A DNA stretch of 64,000 nt, from assembly GCF_900604355.1 (NCBI RefSeq), contig NZ_UWOE01000001.1:2728001-2792000 (forward strand), given 5' to 3'. This document shows positions 51,671 through 60,523 of this stretch, one piece after another. How positions within the stretch are numbered: the stretch's first letter is position 1; every line of letters begins with the position of its first letter. The notes under the pieces are model-generated. The model had not been told where the DNA came from. It did not search any database and worked only from the letters and a program-made list of their open reading frames with translations. A program made the translations under genes and the position numbers. The DNA is from Luxibacter massiliensis. Lineage in GTDB: Bacteria > Bacillota > Clostridia > Lachnospirales > Lachnospiraceae.

Positions 51671-52894
51671 CTAAATGGTTTCTTCTACAAAGTCAAACTC
51701 TTCCTGCATAACAAGTGCTGCTGCACCAATTGCGCCCAGATCTCTGCCAAACTCCGAGGCCATGATCTTAAGTCCTTTGTAGTTTTCTGCAATTGCATTC
51801 TCCTCCACACATTTTCTCAAAATGTCCAGAAATGGTTCCCCTATCCTTGCCAGCTCCCCATAAAATACAATCTTCCGGGGCGCGAATATATTAACCAGCA
51901 TACTCAGAGTTTCCCCGATAAACCCTGCTATCTGCCTCATTAACCCTAATGATTCCTCGTGGCCGGCCAGGACAGAATCCACAAATGTTTCGATTGTGAT
52001 GGCGTCCAGGTCTCCATTTACCATATCTAAAATCTCCAGAAACCTCTGTACCCTGATGCCATCCCTAATTTTACTTACAATCGCATTATCAGACACCTCG
52101 GTATTCAGGCATCCATACCTGCCGCAGGAGCAAATCCGGCTTCCCCCGCCTACTTTCACATGGCCCAGCTCGCCGGGAAACCCATTGACACTGCTCACAG
52201 GCATATTATTAATAATAGGCATGACCCTTGCCCCTGTACGCACAGATACAAACAGCATATCCTCGCATTTCCCATGGTATACAAGGCATTTATACGCATA
52301 AATCATAGAATTTACATTATTTTCCATGTAGCAGGGCAGGCCAAACTCATCCTGTATCATCTTCTTTAGGGGGATATTGTCCCACCCTTTCAGATGTCCA
52401 TAGGAAATAGCCAAGCCATTTTTTTTATTGCTGTATCCCGGAACTCCCAAGCCGATGCCTACAACCTTCCCCTTCTGTCCTGCGAGCATCTCCAAAGCTT
52501 GGTTGATATTCTGGCGCATCAGACTCAGCACCTCGTCTGCGTCAATATGTTTTTCGGAAATGGGACTCTCTGCCGAATGTATGACGCGCCCTGCAAAATC
52601 CAGAATTACACAGTGCATGGAACGCCTGTTAAACTCAATGCCTATAAAATACCCGCCTTCAGGATTAATCCTGAGCCATACAGGCTTACGGCCTACTCTG
52701 GCCTCATCGCACTTCTCTTCGTAAATCAGTCCCTCATTCAGCATTTCATCTATAGTATGCAGTACTGTTGTCATACTATATGCAGTTTCTTTTTTTACAT
52801 CATACCTTGAAACATTCTGCTGAAACCGGATGACACTTAACATTTTGTTTCTCTGATAATACTTCCGGCTATTCATTATAGATTCGCTGCCCAT
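51671..52894 (-). CDS. ROK family transcriptional regulator
   Basis: About 407 residues. N-terminal winged HTH (RFQQNVSRYDVKKETAYSMTT, then HTIDEMLNEGLIYEE) and a ROK sugar-kinase-like domain with FIGIEFNRRSMHCVILD, VGIGLGVPGYSN, GELGHVKVGGG and the zinc motif CSCGRYGCLN. Typical of NagC/XylR repressors sensing a sugar or sugar phosphate. Downstream of the carbohydrate importer genes in the same direction, so it probably controls them. Start at ATG 52894 (MGSESIMN) after AAGAGGT; the frame extends 7 codons further. Confidence 0.9.
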   Translation of the reverse strand: MGSESIMNSRKYYQRNKMLSVIRFQQNVSRYDVKKETAYSMTTVLHTIDEMLNEGLIYEEKCDEARVGRKPVWLRINPEGGYFIGIEFNRRSMHCVILDFAGRVIHSAESPISEKHIDADEVLSLMRQNINQALEMLAGQKGKVVGIGLGVPGYSNKKNGLAISYGHLKGWDNIPLKKMIQDEFGLPCYMENNVNSMIYAYKCLVYHGKCEDMLFVSVRTGARVMPIINNMPVSSVNGFPGELGHVKVGGGSRICSCGRYGCLNTEVSDNAIVSKIRDGIRVQRFLEILDMVNGDLDAITIETFVDSVLAGHEESLGLMRQIAGFIGETLSMLVNIFAPRKIVFYGELARIGEPFLDILRKCVEENAIAENYKGLKIMASEFGRDLGAIGAAALVMQEEFDFVEETI

Positions 52895-52999
52895 ATTCGT
52901 ACCTCTTGTATCCATACAAAATTTTCTATATTTATATCATACCCCCGTTTCAATCTACATGCAACTTAAAAGCCCTCATAACCTGCCTGCAATTCTATA

Positions 53000-53029
53000 C
53001 TGGCGGCCCCGCCTATGCAGGGCCGCCAG
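53000..53029 (-). terminator. Hairpin between the importer operon and the ROK gene
   Basis: Perfect 10-base arms CTGGCGGCCC (53000-53009) / GGGCCGCCAG (53020-53029), 22 bases after the permease stop. No T-run follows on the minus strand; partial termination or mRNA end protection. Confidence 0.5.
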
Positions 53030-53051
53030 CATCTTATAAACACAACCCAAA

Positions 53052-53882
53052 TTAACCCTTAACCGCGCCTGCTGTCAGGCCTTTGACAAACTGTTTCTGG
53101 ACAAGTATATAAAATACCAGCATCGGAATTGTAATCAGCGTCAAGGCAGCAAACAATGTGCCTGGCTGGCTGAAATATGCCCCATTATATTGCTGTGCAA
53201 CAAGTGGCAGCGTTTTAATAGTATCTTTGGTCAGTGTACACATTGCAAGGAAAAATTCATTCCATGATGTCAGGAACTGCCATATGACAATTACCACAAT
53301 ACCCGGTTTGAGTAAAGGACATACGATCTGAAGAAATAGCCTGACCATGCCGCAGCCGTCAATTGTGGCCGCCTCCTCAAGCTCTGCCGGAATACCGACC
53401 ATAAATCCCTGCAGAATTGTGATTGCAAAAGGAATCCCAAGAGCTGTATAGGGGAAAATCAGTCCCATATAATTGTTGATCCACCCCAGCCTGCTGTTGA
53501 GCTGAGTGATAGGCACAACCAGGCCGGCAATAGGTACCATCAACGTACATAAAAGAATATTATAGAGCAAAACTTTTCCATGTACATTTTTTCTTGAAAA
53601 GCCAAATACCGCCATACAGGCGCAGACTGTAACCAACACAACAGAGGTAACTGTTACAATGACGCTTCCCATAAAGTTTCTCCAAAGTTCGGGATTCTGC
53701 TTCAGCACATTTTCATAATTTTTAAATGTTATCTCTGAGATAAAAAGCTGGGGCAGGCCGATGGTATCCTGTGTACGCAGTGACATGCTTACCATGAAAA
53801 TCAGAGGAACCATAAAAATCAGCGCAACAATGATTAGCACAAGAATCCAGATAAACATTTTTCTTTTTTCTTTAAATGTCAT
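53052..53882 (-). CDS. Carbohydrate ABC importer permease, MalG type
   Basis: 276 residues with six TM helices. CUT1 permease: FMVPLIFMVSMSLRT, ISEITFKNYENVL near the N-terminus, and the EAA loop ELEEAATIDGCGMVRLFLQIVCPLLKPG, which contacts a shared ATPase. No ATPase gene is present in the cluster, so an MsmK-like multitask ATPase encoded elsewhere is expected. It lies 3 bases after the first permease gene. Confidence 0.93.
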   Translation of the reverse strand: MTFKEKRKMFIWILVLIIVALIFMVPLIFMVSMSLRTQDTIGLPQLFISEITFKNYENVLKQNPELWRNFMGSVIVTVTSVVLVTVCACMAVFGFSRKNVHGKVLLYNILLCTLMVPIAGLVVPITQLNSRLGWINNYMGLIFPYTALGIPFAITILQGFMVGIPAELEEAATIDGCGMVRLFLQIVCPLLKPGIVVIVIWQFLTSWNEFFLAMCTLTKDTIKTLPLVAQQYNGAYFSQPGTLFAALTLITIPMLVFYILVQKQFVKGLTAGAVKG

Positions 53883-53885
53883 GGC

Positions 53886-54800
53886 CTATTCCTCCTCCTT
53901 CTTCATGAAATCACCGGCGCCAAGGCCCTTCACCTGTATAATCGTAAGAATCAAAGCAAACAAAAGTGTTACCATGGAAAGAGCTGAGGCATATCCCATT
54001 TGTTGGTTTGTGAACCCTGTCTGGAATATATAAGTACCCGGCATCTCTGATGCATGGTTTGGCCCTCCTCCTGTCATTGTATAGATCAGGCCGAAAGTCT
54101 GCAGGGATCCTATGATTCCCAGCATTAAGAGTGATTTATGTGTGGACGCCAGCATAGGGAAGTAAATATAGATGATTTCTTTCCATTTTGTAGCCCCGTC
54201 GATCTTCGCCGCTTCCTTCATATCCTCCGGGATCTGTGACATCCCTGCCACATACATAATCATAGACCATCCCGTCCATTCCCATATATTCGCAATAATA
54301 CATCCAAAAATTGCCGTATTTGGCATTCCCAGAATATTGATCTGCCCGCCTATGCCAAGCTGTGACAGATAATGGGTAATAATACCTTGATAGGGCTGAA
54401 GCATCTTCCCCCAGACAATTGCAACTACTACCACAGATGTAACTACAGGAAGGAAAAATACGGTTCTGAAAATCCCTCTCCCTTTACGAAGCTGCTCCTC
54501 AATAATATAGGCCAGGAAGAAACCAATTCCTGCCTGGATTGGAACTGTTGTAATAATCCAATAAAGAGAATTCTTCATAGTTGTTAAAAACACTTTATCC
54601 TGGAATATCTTCACATAATTCTCAAGGCCTGTAAATGTCATGTTCTTCAATGTCGACCAGTCATACATACTGCTCCATCCCACAAATAAAATGGGGTACA
54701 ATATGTAAAATAAAAAGAACAATACAGACGGCAGAATAAACAAGTACCCGGGGATATTATATTTTTTCTTTACTTTTGTTTTCACTGCCACATTACTCAT
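53886..54800 (-). CDS. Carbohydrate ABC importer permease, MalF type
   Basis: 304 residues with six TM helices (first GYLFILPSVLFFLFYILYPI). CUT1 permease with EAA loop DMKEAAKIDGATKWKEIIYIYFPML. Paired with the MalG-type permease downstream and the binding protein upstream, from which it is separated by 263 bases containing hairpins. Confidence 0.93.
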   Translation of the reverse strand: MSNVAVKTKVKKKYNIPGYLFILPSVLFFLFYILYPILFVGWSSMYDWSTLKNMTFTGLENYVKIFQDKVFLTTMKNSLYWIITTVPIQAGIGFFLAYIIEEQLRKGRGIFRTVFFLPVVTSVVVVAIVWGKMLQPYQGIITHYLSQLGIGGQINILGMPNTAIFGCIIANIWEWTGWSMIMYVAGMSQIPEDMKEAAKIDGATKWKEIIYIYFPMLASTHKSLLMLGIIGSLQTFGLIYTMTGGGPNHASEMPGTYIFQTGFTNQQMGYASALSMVTLLFALILTIIQVKGLGAGDFMKKEEE

Positions 54801-54874
54801 TTTATATCCTCCTTCCCCGTCACATCCCTAAAAAGTCATATCTTTTATGATGTGTGGCAATCCAAATCTGTTAT

Positions 54875-54905
54875 ATATACCCAAGGACTTGTGTTATGGG
54901 TATAT
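54875..54905 (-). other. Stem-loop in the binding protein-permease gap
   Basis: ATATACCC (54875-54882) / GGGTATAT (54898-54905) with loop AAGGACTTGTGTTAT. The stem and first loop bases repeat the hairpin at 18875-18916. The 263-base gap (54801-55063) also has a GGGAGAA/TTCTCCC-like repeat and a TTTC...CACAC / GTGTGGAAA pairing near 54985-55050. No gene is seen in it. It probably adjusts relative expression of binding protein and permeases. Confidence 0.5.
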
Positions 54906-55063
54906 CTTGCCAGACATTCTCTATTTTCCGGCTATGTCTAAAGATGGGAGAACCATCTCCTGGAATATTAGGATATGATTCTCCCAGTCTCATTTCAATA
55001 CTTCACACACATCCCAGACAGCCAGGGCTGCCTAGGCAGTGTGGAAATATTCATTTACCGTTC

Positions 55064-56398
55064 TTATAATGCATCCTGCGCATCCTGTACAGCCTGGCAT
55101 CCCTCTTCTGGTGTCAGCTCTCCTGATCCAACGCCTGCAAGTGCATTCTGCAATGCTGTCTCAATGGTAGGTTCTCCAATTCTCTGATTCATAGCTTCAT
55201 TCAGATCCTCTGAGAATCCGTTGTACTGTTCTACCAATGTCTCATTGAGTTCCTCATTCTTAGGCTCAATTCCCTTAAATGCCGGCAGGTTGTTTACGTC
55301 ATCTACGCAAGCCTGGATACCTGCGCCTGAGCTGAAGGACTTAATTGCTGTCCATGCTGCTTCAGGATTCTCACAATTTGTTGTGATACCATAGCCAAAG
55401 TCAATTCCTCCTACCGGAGTAGCCGCATTAGCTGCTGTCCCTACTGGAGGCAAATAGAAGAACCCGAAATCCCAGTCAGCAACTGTTGTAGCCGGATCCT
55501 CAGCTGTGTACTCCTGGCACCACCATGAACCAAGCGCCATCATAGCTGCAGAATTAGAAACAAATGCTGGCGTTCCGTTTGTATTGGCGTCTGCAGACAT
55601 AGCTCCTGTCTGGAAGATTCCATCATCAAACATTAACTTGAAGTTGCTCATGGCCTCTACCATCTTTTCGTCTGTCCACTTAATCTCTCCTGCCTGAGCT
55701 TTATCAAACATTGTTGTGTCAAGCTGTGAGCAGAGCATTGTAAACACATTCACACACTGCCATCCGTTTGCCCCTCCGAAGAACAAAGGCGCTACGCCGT
55801 TGTCATTGAGAGTCTTACATACTTCTTTTAGCTCATCATATGTAGTAGGCACTTCCAGCTTATACTCATCAAATACATTTTTGTTATAGACAATTGTAAT
55901 AACCTGTGCTTCCACGGGAAGTATATAATTGCCTTCATCGCCTTCTGCATTTCCCATTTGGATCTGGTTCGCGATCATCTCTGGGTAGTTGTCCTTCCAG
56001 CTCTCGCCCCATTCTTCTTCTGCATAAGAAGTATAATCAACAAGATAATCTGCATACTGAGCTGTCAGGGAGCCTGGCTGCAGGCCAATGATGTCCGGAA
56101 GGCTGTCAGACGCTGCCGCCGCTGAAAGTGCAGATAAATATTCCGGGTCATAGTTATAATAAGTAAATTCAATATCAATATCCGGATTCTCTTCCTCAAA
56201 TGCAGCTAACATTTTGTCACATGTACGTGTGATAGGGGACCATGACCACATAGTCAGTGTTGTTTTTCCGTCAGAATCCTCTGTCGACGCCGCATCATCG
56301 CCACTGCCGTCCGCGGTATCTCCTCCCCCGCCGCATGCTGTCATTCCGACAACCATTGTCAGTGCCAGTAAAACACTTGCTAATCTTTTCAGTTTCAT
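55064..56398 (-). CDS. Carbohydrate ABC importer substrate-binding lipoprotein (family 1)
   Basis: 444 residues. Lipoprotein signal with lipobox MTAC, then the SBP_bac_1 fold: KTTLTMWSWSPITRTCDKMLAAFEEENPDIDIEFTYY, SLPDIIGLQPGSLTAQYADYL, VEAQVITIVYNKNVFDEYKLE. Ligand likely a mono- or oligosaccharide; the neighbouring kinase and aldolase suggest a deoxyhexose-like or related sugar, but this is inference. Acidic mature protein typical of Lachnospiraceae binding proteins. Confidence 0.93.
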   Translation of the reverse strand: MKLKRLASVLLALTMVVGMTACGGGGDTADGSGDDAASTEDSDGKTTLTMWSWSPITRTCDKMLAAFEEENPDIDIEFTYYNYDPEYLSALSAAAASDSLPDIIGLQPGSLTAQYADYLVDYTSYAEEEWGESWKDNYPEMIANQIQMGNAEGDEGNYILPVEAQVITIVYNKNVFDEYKLEVPTTYDELKEVCKTLNDNGVAPLFFGGANGWQCVNVFTMLCSQLDTTMFDKAQAGEIKWTDEKMVEAMSNFKLMFDDGIFQTGAMSADANTNGTPAFVSNSAAMMALGSWWCQEYTAEDPATTVADWDFGFFYLPPVGTAANAATPVGGIDFGYGITTNCENPEAAWTAIKSFSSGAGIQACVDDVNNLPAFKGIEPKNEELNETLVEQYNGFSEDLNEAMNQRIGEPTIETALQNALAGVGSGELTPEEGCQAVQDAQDAL

Positions 56399-56457
56399 AA
56401 ATCTTCCTCCTTCTTCTCCTTTTTTATGCTTCTCTTCCCCCCGGGAAGTAGAATTCT

Positions 56458-57159
56458 TTATGATTTTACTCTCTTAGACCTATTCTCTTTATAAATTTCA
56501 AAAAATCTGGCAACCTCATCTACATCCAGAGAATCCTCTCCCCCCAGTATGTATTTGGTCAGTAAAATCTGCTCTGCAATGGATTCACATGCTTCCACGA
56601 CATTCATTGCTTCCTCCACCGTCTTACCCACGGCAAGGCTTCCGTGGTTGCCAAGCAGAACGATACGGTAGCCATCTGCAAAATAGGGTTCTGCCATTGT
56701 CATAATGAACTTTGTTCCCGGGGCTCCATATGGCGCACATGGAATCTTGTGGAAATTCCCCATCATCTCGGGCAATGCAGTGGTCTCGATGTCCAGTCCC
56801 GCCATAGAAAATGCAGTCAGTACTCTTGAATGGCTGTGTACAACACCACCTACATCCCATCCATTTTCTTCACAGATGTCATATGCCATACTGTGCATAA
56901 TGATTTCCGAAGTCTCTTTCATACCCCAGATTCTTTCTCCGTCCCCATTCACAACTGCTATTTTCTCTGGGGTCAGCAGTCCTTTATTCTGTCCTGTGGG
57001 CGTTATATAGATCTTTCCGTCCACTTTCGTAGAAATATTCCCTGCAAAGGAATTTACCAGACCTTTGTCATCCATACGCTTTGCCACCATCAGTACCTGA
57101 TCAATCGCCTCTGATGAAATACCCAGCTCTTTCATTTTTTCATTAAGATTGTCGCTCAT
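56458..57159 (-). CDS. Class II sugar-phosphate aldolase, FucA/RhaD/AraD type
   Basis: About 233 residues. Class II aldolase/adducin fold: NSFAGNISTKVDGKIYITPTGQNKG (phosphate-binding), VVHSHSRVLTAFSM with the HxH zinc pair, and VLLGNHGSLAVGKTVEEAM with the third zinc His. Family members split fuculose-1-P or rhamnulose-1-P to DHAP and lactaldehyde, or epimerise ribulose-5-P. The zinc site is complete; substrate not fixed. Start at ATG 57159 after GGAGGAGAGG. It follows the rhamnulokinase-like gene by 28 bases, so the kinase product is probably its substrate. Confidence 0.88.
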   Translation of the reverse strand: MSDNLNEKMKELGISSEAIDQVLMVAKRMDDKGLVNSFAGNISTKVDGKIYITPTGQNKGLLTPEKIAVVNGDGERIWGMKETSEIIMHSMAYDICEENGWDVGGVVHSHSRVLTAFSMAGLDIETTALPEMMGNFHKIPCAPYGAPGTKFIMTMAEPYFADGYRIVLLGNHGSLAVGKTVEEAMNVVEACESIAEQILLTKYILGGEDSLDVDEVARFFEIYKENRSKRVKS

Positions 57160-57187
57160 GTCCTCTCCTCCTGTTTCTTTTTTATCG

Positions 57188-58672
57188 CTATACACAGATC
57201 CCTTTCTCCATCATTTTCTGCATATCTTCATCCCATCTTGCTTTTTCTGCAGCATGGGGAAGATATTCCTTCATATCAAAAGAGCGCTGCGATAACTGCC
57301 TGATTTCTTCAATACTGGAAACTTCTCCCAGGGAGTATAACTGTGTCAGTATATTCCCTGCCAAGGTTGCATAGGGCATTCCACCGTACACGGGCATTCC
57401 CAGAGAATCGCTTATAAACTGCATTAATACATAATTGCGGCTTCCACCGTTGACTCCTGATATCCGCTCTACGGGAATATCCAGCTGCCCTCTCAGAAAT
57501 TCCACACAATATTTTACCTTTAAAGCGATACTCTCTAAAATACATCTCGCAAACTCGGAATCACTCTCCAGAGTTTCTTGTCCCGTACGCCTTAAATATG
57601 TATTGATTTTTTCTTTTGCATTTCCACCTGCATTATTCAGCTCTGTATCATCAGCATTCACATACACTCTTCTAGACTGACAGGAAATTACCATGTCCAT
57701 AATGGCCTGATAATCATAATCACGTCCCTCTTCCCTCCAGGTCCGGCGCAGTTCATTTAACAGCCAAAACGCCGCAAAATCACGGTACAATATCTTCCGT
57801 TGGCCAATGACTCCTGCATTCTTAAAACCGCCCTTATATGACTTTTCATTTACCACACTGTGGGAGAGTTCAATGCCCATATTAACATTCGTCCCAATGC
57901 TTAAATATACCTGATTAATGCCAAAGCCTGGAATCCCCACAACAGCCGAGGCTGTGTCATGCCCTGGGGCTGCAATTACCTTGGCTGCGCCCACGCCTGT
58001 ACTGCGGGCGATATCAGGGAGCACTTCTCCTCTTATTGTCCCTGCGTCCACAATATCTGTAAGCATATGCTCGGGAATCTCAAGTTTCCTGAACAACTCT
58101 CTGGCCCAATCCTCCTGCTCCGGCTTCATCAACCCCGATGTGCCTGCAATAGAGCGTTCCGTGGACATTTGGCCAGATAAGAAATATTCCAGCAAGTCTG
58201 GCAGAAAAAGCATCTTGTCCGCCAAATCAATGATATGGTTCCCGTGTTCTATGTAGGAATAAAGCTGGGGCATCGTATAGGAACGGTTTGACTGACACCC
58301 TGTCAGCTCAAAAACTTCTTTTTTAGAAACTATTTCATAGATTTTATCCAGGGATTTTTCCGTCCGCATATCCCTGTAATGGTAAATCGGCTCCAGCAGC
58401 CTCCCCCTTTTATCCAGCAGGCCATAGCTTGCCCCCCATGTATCAATCCCCACTGACGCAACGTACTGGCCCTCAGAATAGTAAGACATTCCTTTCAGGA
58501 TACTGTTATAGAGCGCGAACAAATCCCAGTACAAGTTTCCGTTTAATGACAGAGGCTGATTAACAAAATCAAAATAATCTCCAACCTCCAGTTTCTCACC
58601 GTCAAATCTCCCTTTTGCCATCTTGCCCCCGCTGGCGCCGAGATCTGCAGCAATAGATATTTTTCCGCTCAT
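57188..58672 (-). CDS. FGGY carbohydrate kinase, rhamnulokinase-like
   Basis: 494 residues. FGGY kinase: N-terminal AADLGASGGKMAKGRFDG (phosphate loop), SVGIDTWGASYGLLDKRG, which is the rhamnulokinase-type signature, APGHDTASAV, and C-terminal VNGGSRNYVLMQFISDSLG. Phosphorylates a ketose at C1, most like L-rhamnulose or L-fuculose. No rhamnose or fucose isomerase gene is nearby, so the imported sugar may already be a ketose, or the isomerase is encoded elsewhere. First gene of the minus-strand operon, with the promoter at 58716-58744. Confidence 0.85.
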   Translation of the reverse strand: MSGKISIAADLGASGGKMAKGRFDGEKLEVGDYFDFVNQPLSLNGNLYWDLFALYNSILKGMSYYSEGQYVASVGIDTWGASYGLLDKRGRLLEPIYHYRDMRTEKSLDKIYEIVSKKEVFELTGCQSNRSYTMPQLYSYIEHGNHIIDLADKMLFLPDLLEYFLSGQMSTERSIAGTSGLMKPEQEDWARELFRKLEIPEHMLTDIVDAGTIRGEVLPDIARSTGVGAAKVIAAPGHDTASAVVGIPGFGINQVYLSIGTNVNMGIELSHSVVNEKSYKGGFKNAGVIGQRKILYRDFAAFWLLNELRRTWREEGRDYDYQAIMDMVISCQSRRVYVNADDTELNNAGGNAKEKINTYLRRTGQETLESDSEFARCILESIALKVKYCVEFLRGQLDIPVERISGVNGGSRNYVLMQFISDSLGMPVYGGMPYATLAGNILTQLYSLGEVSSIEEIRQLSQRSFDMKEYLPHAAEKARWDEDMQKMMEKGICV

Positions 58673-58715
58673 TTTTACGACTCCTGTTGTTTGTTATTTC
58701 TTTTTCGATAATATT

Positions 58716-58744
58716 ATTCTAATCTTTATTGTCTATTTTGTCAA
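58716..58744 (-). promoter_or_regulatory. Promoter of the kinase-aldolase-importer operon
   Basis: Minus strand: -35 TTGACA (58739-58744), 17-base spacer, -10 TAGAAT (58716-58721), about 45 bases before the kinase ATG. Confidence 0.65.
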
Positions 58745-58793
58745 TATTCAAATTATATTTTTATTTTTTTGGTATTTTTAACTAAATTTATTA

Positions 58794-58822
58794 TTGTTTT
58801 CAATAGATTATAGTGGTACAAT
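58794..58822 (+). promoter_or_regulatory. Promoter of the ketose-bisphosphate aldolase gene
   Basis: -35 TTGTTT (58794-58799), 17-base spacer, -10 TACAAT (58817-58822), about 45 bases before the ATG at 58866. It is divergent from the kinase promoter; the roughly 50 bases between are A+T-rich and could hold shared regulator sites. Confidence 0.55.
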
Positions 58823-58865
58823 CGTATTGTATTTATATCGAAATCAACAAAAAGGAGTGATTATT

Positions 58866-59711
58866 ATGAGTTTAGTACCATTTAAAGACATGCTTCTGGA
58901 TGCACAGAAACACCATTATGCCGTGCCTGCATTTAACGTGGCGGACATGGAAACCATACAGGCTGTTACACAGGCCGCACAGGAGGAAGGATCCCCCCTT
59001 ATTATCCAGCTCTACCATGCAGACCTGGAATTTGCCGGAGCCGACTATATGGTTTCTATTGCTAAGACTGCTTCAGAACACTGCACTGTCCCCATCAGCG
59101 TGAGCCTGGACCACGGCCAGAGCTATGACCAGGCAATATCCTGTATAGGGCAGGGTTTTACCGGCGTCATGATAGACTTGTCCAAAAATGATTTTGACGC
59201 CAATGTGGAGGACACAAAAAGAGTAGTGGAATACGCCCACGCCCGCAATATTTCTGTGGAAGCAGAGCTGGGAACCATCTTCGATGCAGATGCCCCTCTT
59301 GAAGTCCGTAACTCTGGACTGACTGACCCCGAAAAGGCCGCAGAGTTTGTTGGGAGGACTGGCGTGGACGCCCTGGCCGTCTCCATCGGGACAGCACACG
59401 GCGTTTACTCTTCCACCCCGGTCATTGATTTCGAGAGGGCACAAAAAATTGTCCAGACCCTCCCCTGTCCTACAGTTGTACATGGCGCCTCCTGCACACC
59501 GGATGTAGACATTATAGAGCTATGCCGTTTAGGTGTGGCTAAAATCAATGTGGGGACTGATCTGAACCACGCATTTAACAGAGGAATCCTGCAAGGTTTT
59601 AAAAAATACGGCGAGAAAGCGGCTATCCGTGAATATATGACAGAAGGCCGGAGAGAACTTATAAAGACTGCCCGCCAGAAAATCAAGATGTTCAGGACTT
59701 ACATGGACTAA
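58866..59711 (+). CDS. Class II ketose-bisphosphate aldolase (Fba/GatY/KbaY type)
   Basis: About 281 residues. Zinc-dependent aldolase splitting fructose- or tagatose-1,6-bisphosphate to DHAP and glyceraldehyde-3-P. Seen: HYAVPAFNVADMETIQAV, VSLDHGQSYDQA (zinc His), SVEAELGTI, IGTAHGVY and VVHGASCTP (other zinc His), and AKINVGTDL (phosphate site). Length and motifs fit the shorter GatY/KbaY/FbaA type. Start at ATG 58866 after AAAGGAG; the frame extends 24 codons upstream through the promoter region. Its divergent position suggests a role in the same sugar pathway rather than housekeeping glycolysis. Confidence 0.9.
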   Translation: MSLVPFKDMLLDAQKHHYAVPAFNVADMETIQAVTQAAQEEGSPLIIQLYHADLEFAGADYMVSIAKTASEHCTVPISVSLDHGQSYDQAISCIGQGFTGVMIDLSKNDFDANVEDTKRVVEYAHARNISVEAELGTIFDADAPLEVRNSGLTDPEKAAEFVGRTGVDALAVSIGTAHGVYSSTPVIDFERAQKIVQTLPCPTVVHGASCTPDVDIIELCRLGVAKINVGTDLNHAFNRGILQGFKKYGEKAAIREYMTEGRRELIKTARQKIKMFRTYMD

Positions 59712-59763
59712 ACCGCACACTCTCCTCACATATTCTTGGTTTAGATTTGTTCGCTCCTGTACA

Positions 59764-59792
59764 TTGAATTTTATGCCGGCAGCACTTATAAT
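59764..59792 (+). promoter_or_regulatory. Promoter of the GNAT gene
   Basis: -35 TTGAAT (59764-59769), 17-base spacer, -10 TATAAT (59787-59792), about 40 bases before the ATG at 59835. Confidence 0.65.
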
Positions 59793-59834
59793 GAAAATAA
59801 CACAACAGGCAGATGTCACAAAAGGAGGATACAT

Positions 59835-60350
59835 ATGGGCCGAGAGAATATTATTTACCGTAACCCCCGGGAAGAGGATGCTGAAAAAATTGTTGATTTT
59901 TACAACTCTGTAGGCGGTGAGACAAGTTATCTGAGCTTTGAGAAGGACGAATATCCCCTGGATGCAAAAGAACAGGCTTCCTCTATCAAATCACTTAAGG
60001 GAAATCAGACTAATATCATGTTATTGGCCATGGATGGCGAAGAAATCGCAGGCATAGCCACAATTAATTCCAGCCATAAAATCAAATCCCGCCATGAAGG
60101 GGAGCTTGGAATTGTGGTGGCCAAAAAATACCAGGGCCAAGGTATCGGCACGGAGCTGATACGCCTCTTAATAGAATGGGCCCGGGGCAATGGCGTAACT
60201 ACAAGAATACGGCTAGATACACGGACCGATAATACAGCCGCTGTTGCCTTATATATGAAGTTTGGTTTCACAGTAGAAGGCTGCTGCCGTAATTCTACAC
60301 TCCTGAACGGCAAGTACTATGATTTATATATTATGGGACTGATGCTTTAG
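59835..60350 (+). CDS. GNAT family N-acetyltransferase
   Basis: 171 residues, cytosolic. GNAT fold with acetyl-CoA site GELGIVVAKKYQGQGIGTELIRLLIEWA (motif A, Q/RxxGxG/A) and C-terminal IRLDTRTDNTAAVALYMKFGFTVEG. Acceptor unknown; similar proteins acetylate small amines or protein N-termini. It has its own promoter and a strong terminator, so it is monocistronic. Confidence 0.9.
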   Translation: MGRENIIYRNPREEDAEKIVDFYNSVGGETSYLSFEKDEYPLDAKEQASSIKSLKGNQTNIMLLAMDGEEIAGIATINSSHKIKSRHEGELGIVVAKKYQGQGIGTELIRLLIEWARGNGVTTRIRLDTRTDNTAAVALYMKFGFTVEGCCRNSTLLNGKYYDLYIMGLML

Positions 60351-60374
60351 AATATTAAGATAGGGCTATCATTT

Positions 60375-60411
60375 AACATCAGGCGGGTGAAACTCACCCG
60401 CCTGATGTTTT
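60375..60411 (+). terminator. Strong terminator after the GNAT gene
   Basis: 16-base perfect arms, left 60375-60390 (AACATCAGGCGGGTGA) and right 60394-60409, three-base loop, then TTTTC. Confidence 0.9.
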
Positions 60412-60458
60412 CATCATTCATACGCCCGGTTCCCTTCCATCTGCCGGTATGTTTCTGA

Positions 60459-60487
60459 TTGCGTTATCTTTAGAACTTTACTATAAT
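60459..60487 (+). promoter_or_regulatory. Promoter of the DUF975-CmpB-type gene
   Basis: -35 TTGCGT (60459-60464), 17-base spacer, -10 TATAAT (60482-60487), about 37 bases before the ATG at 60524. Confidence 0.55.
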
Positions 60488-60523
60488 AGAAGTAATCATT
60501 CGCTCACTGTGGAGGTCCTCTTT

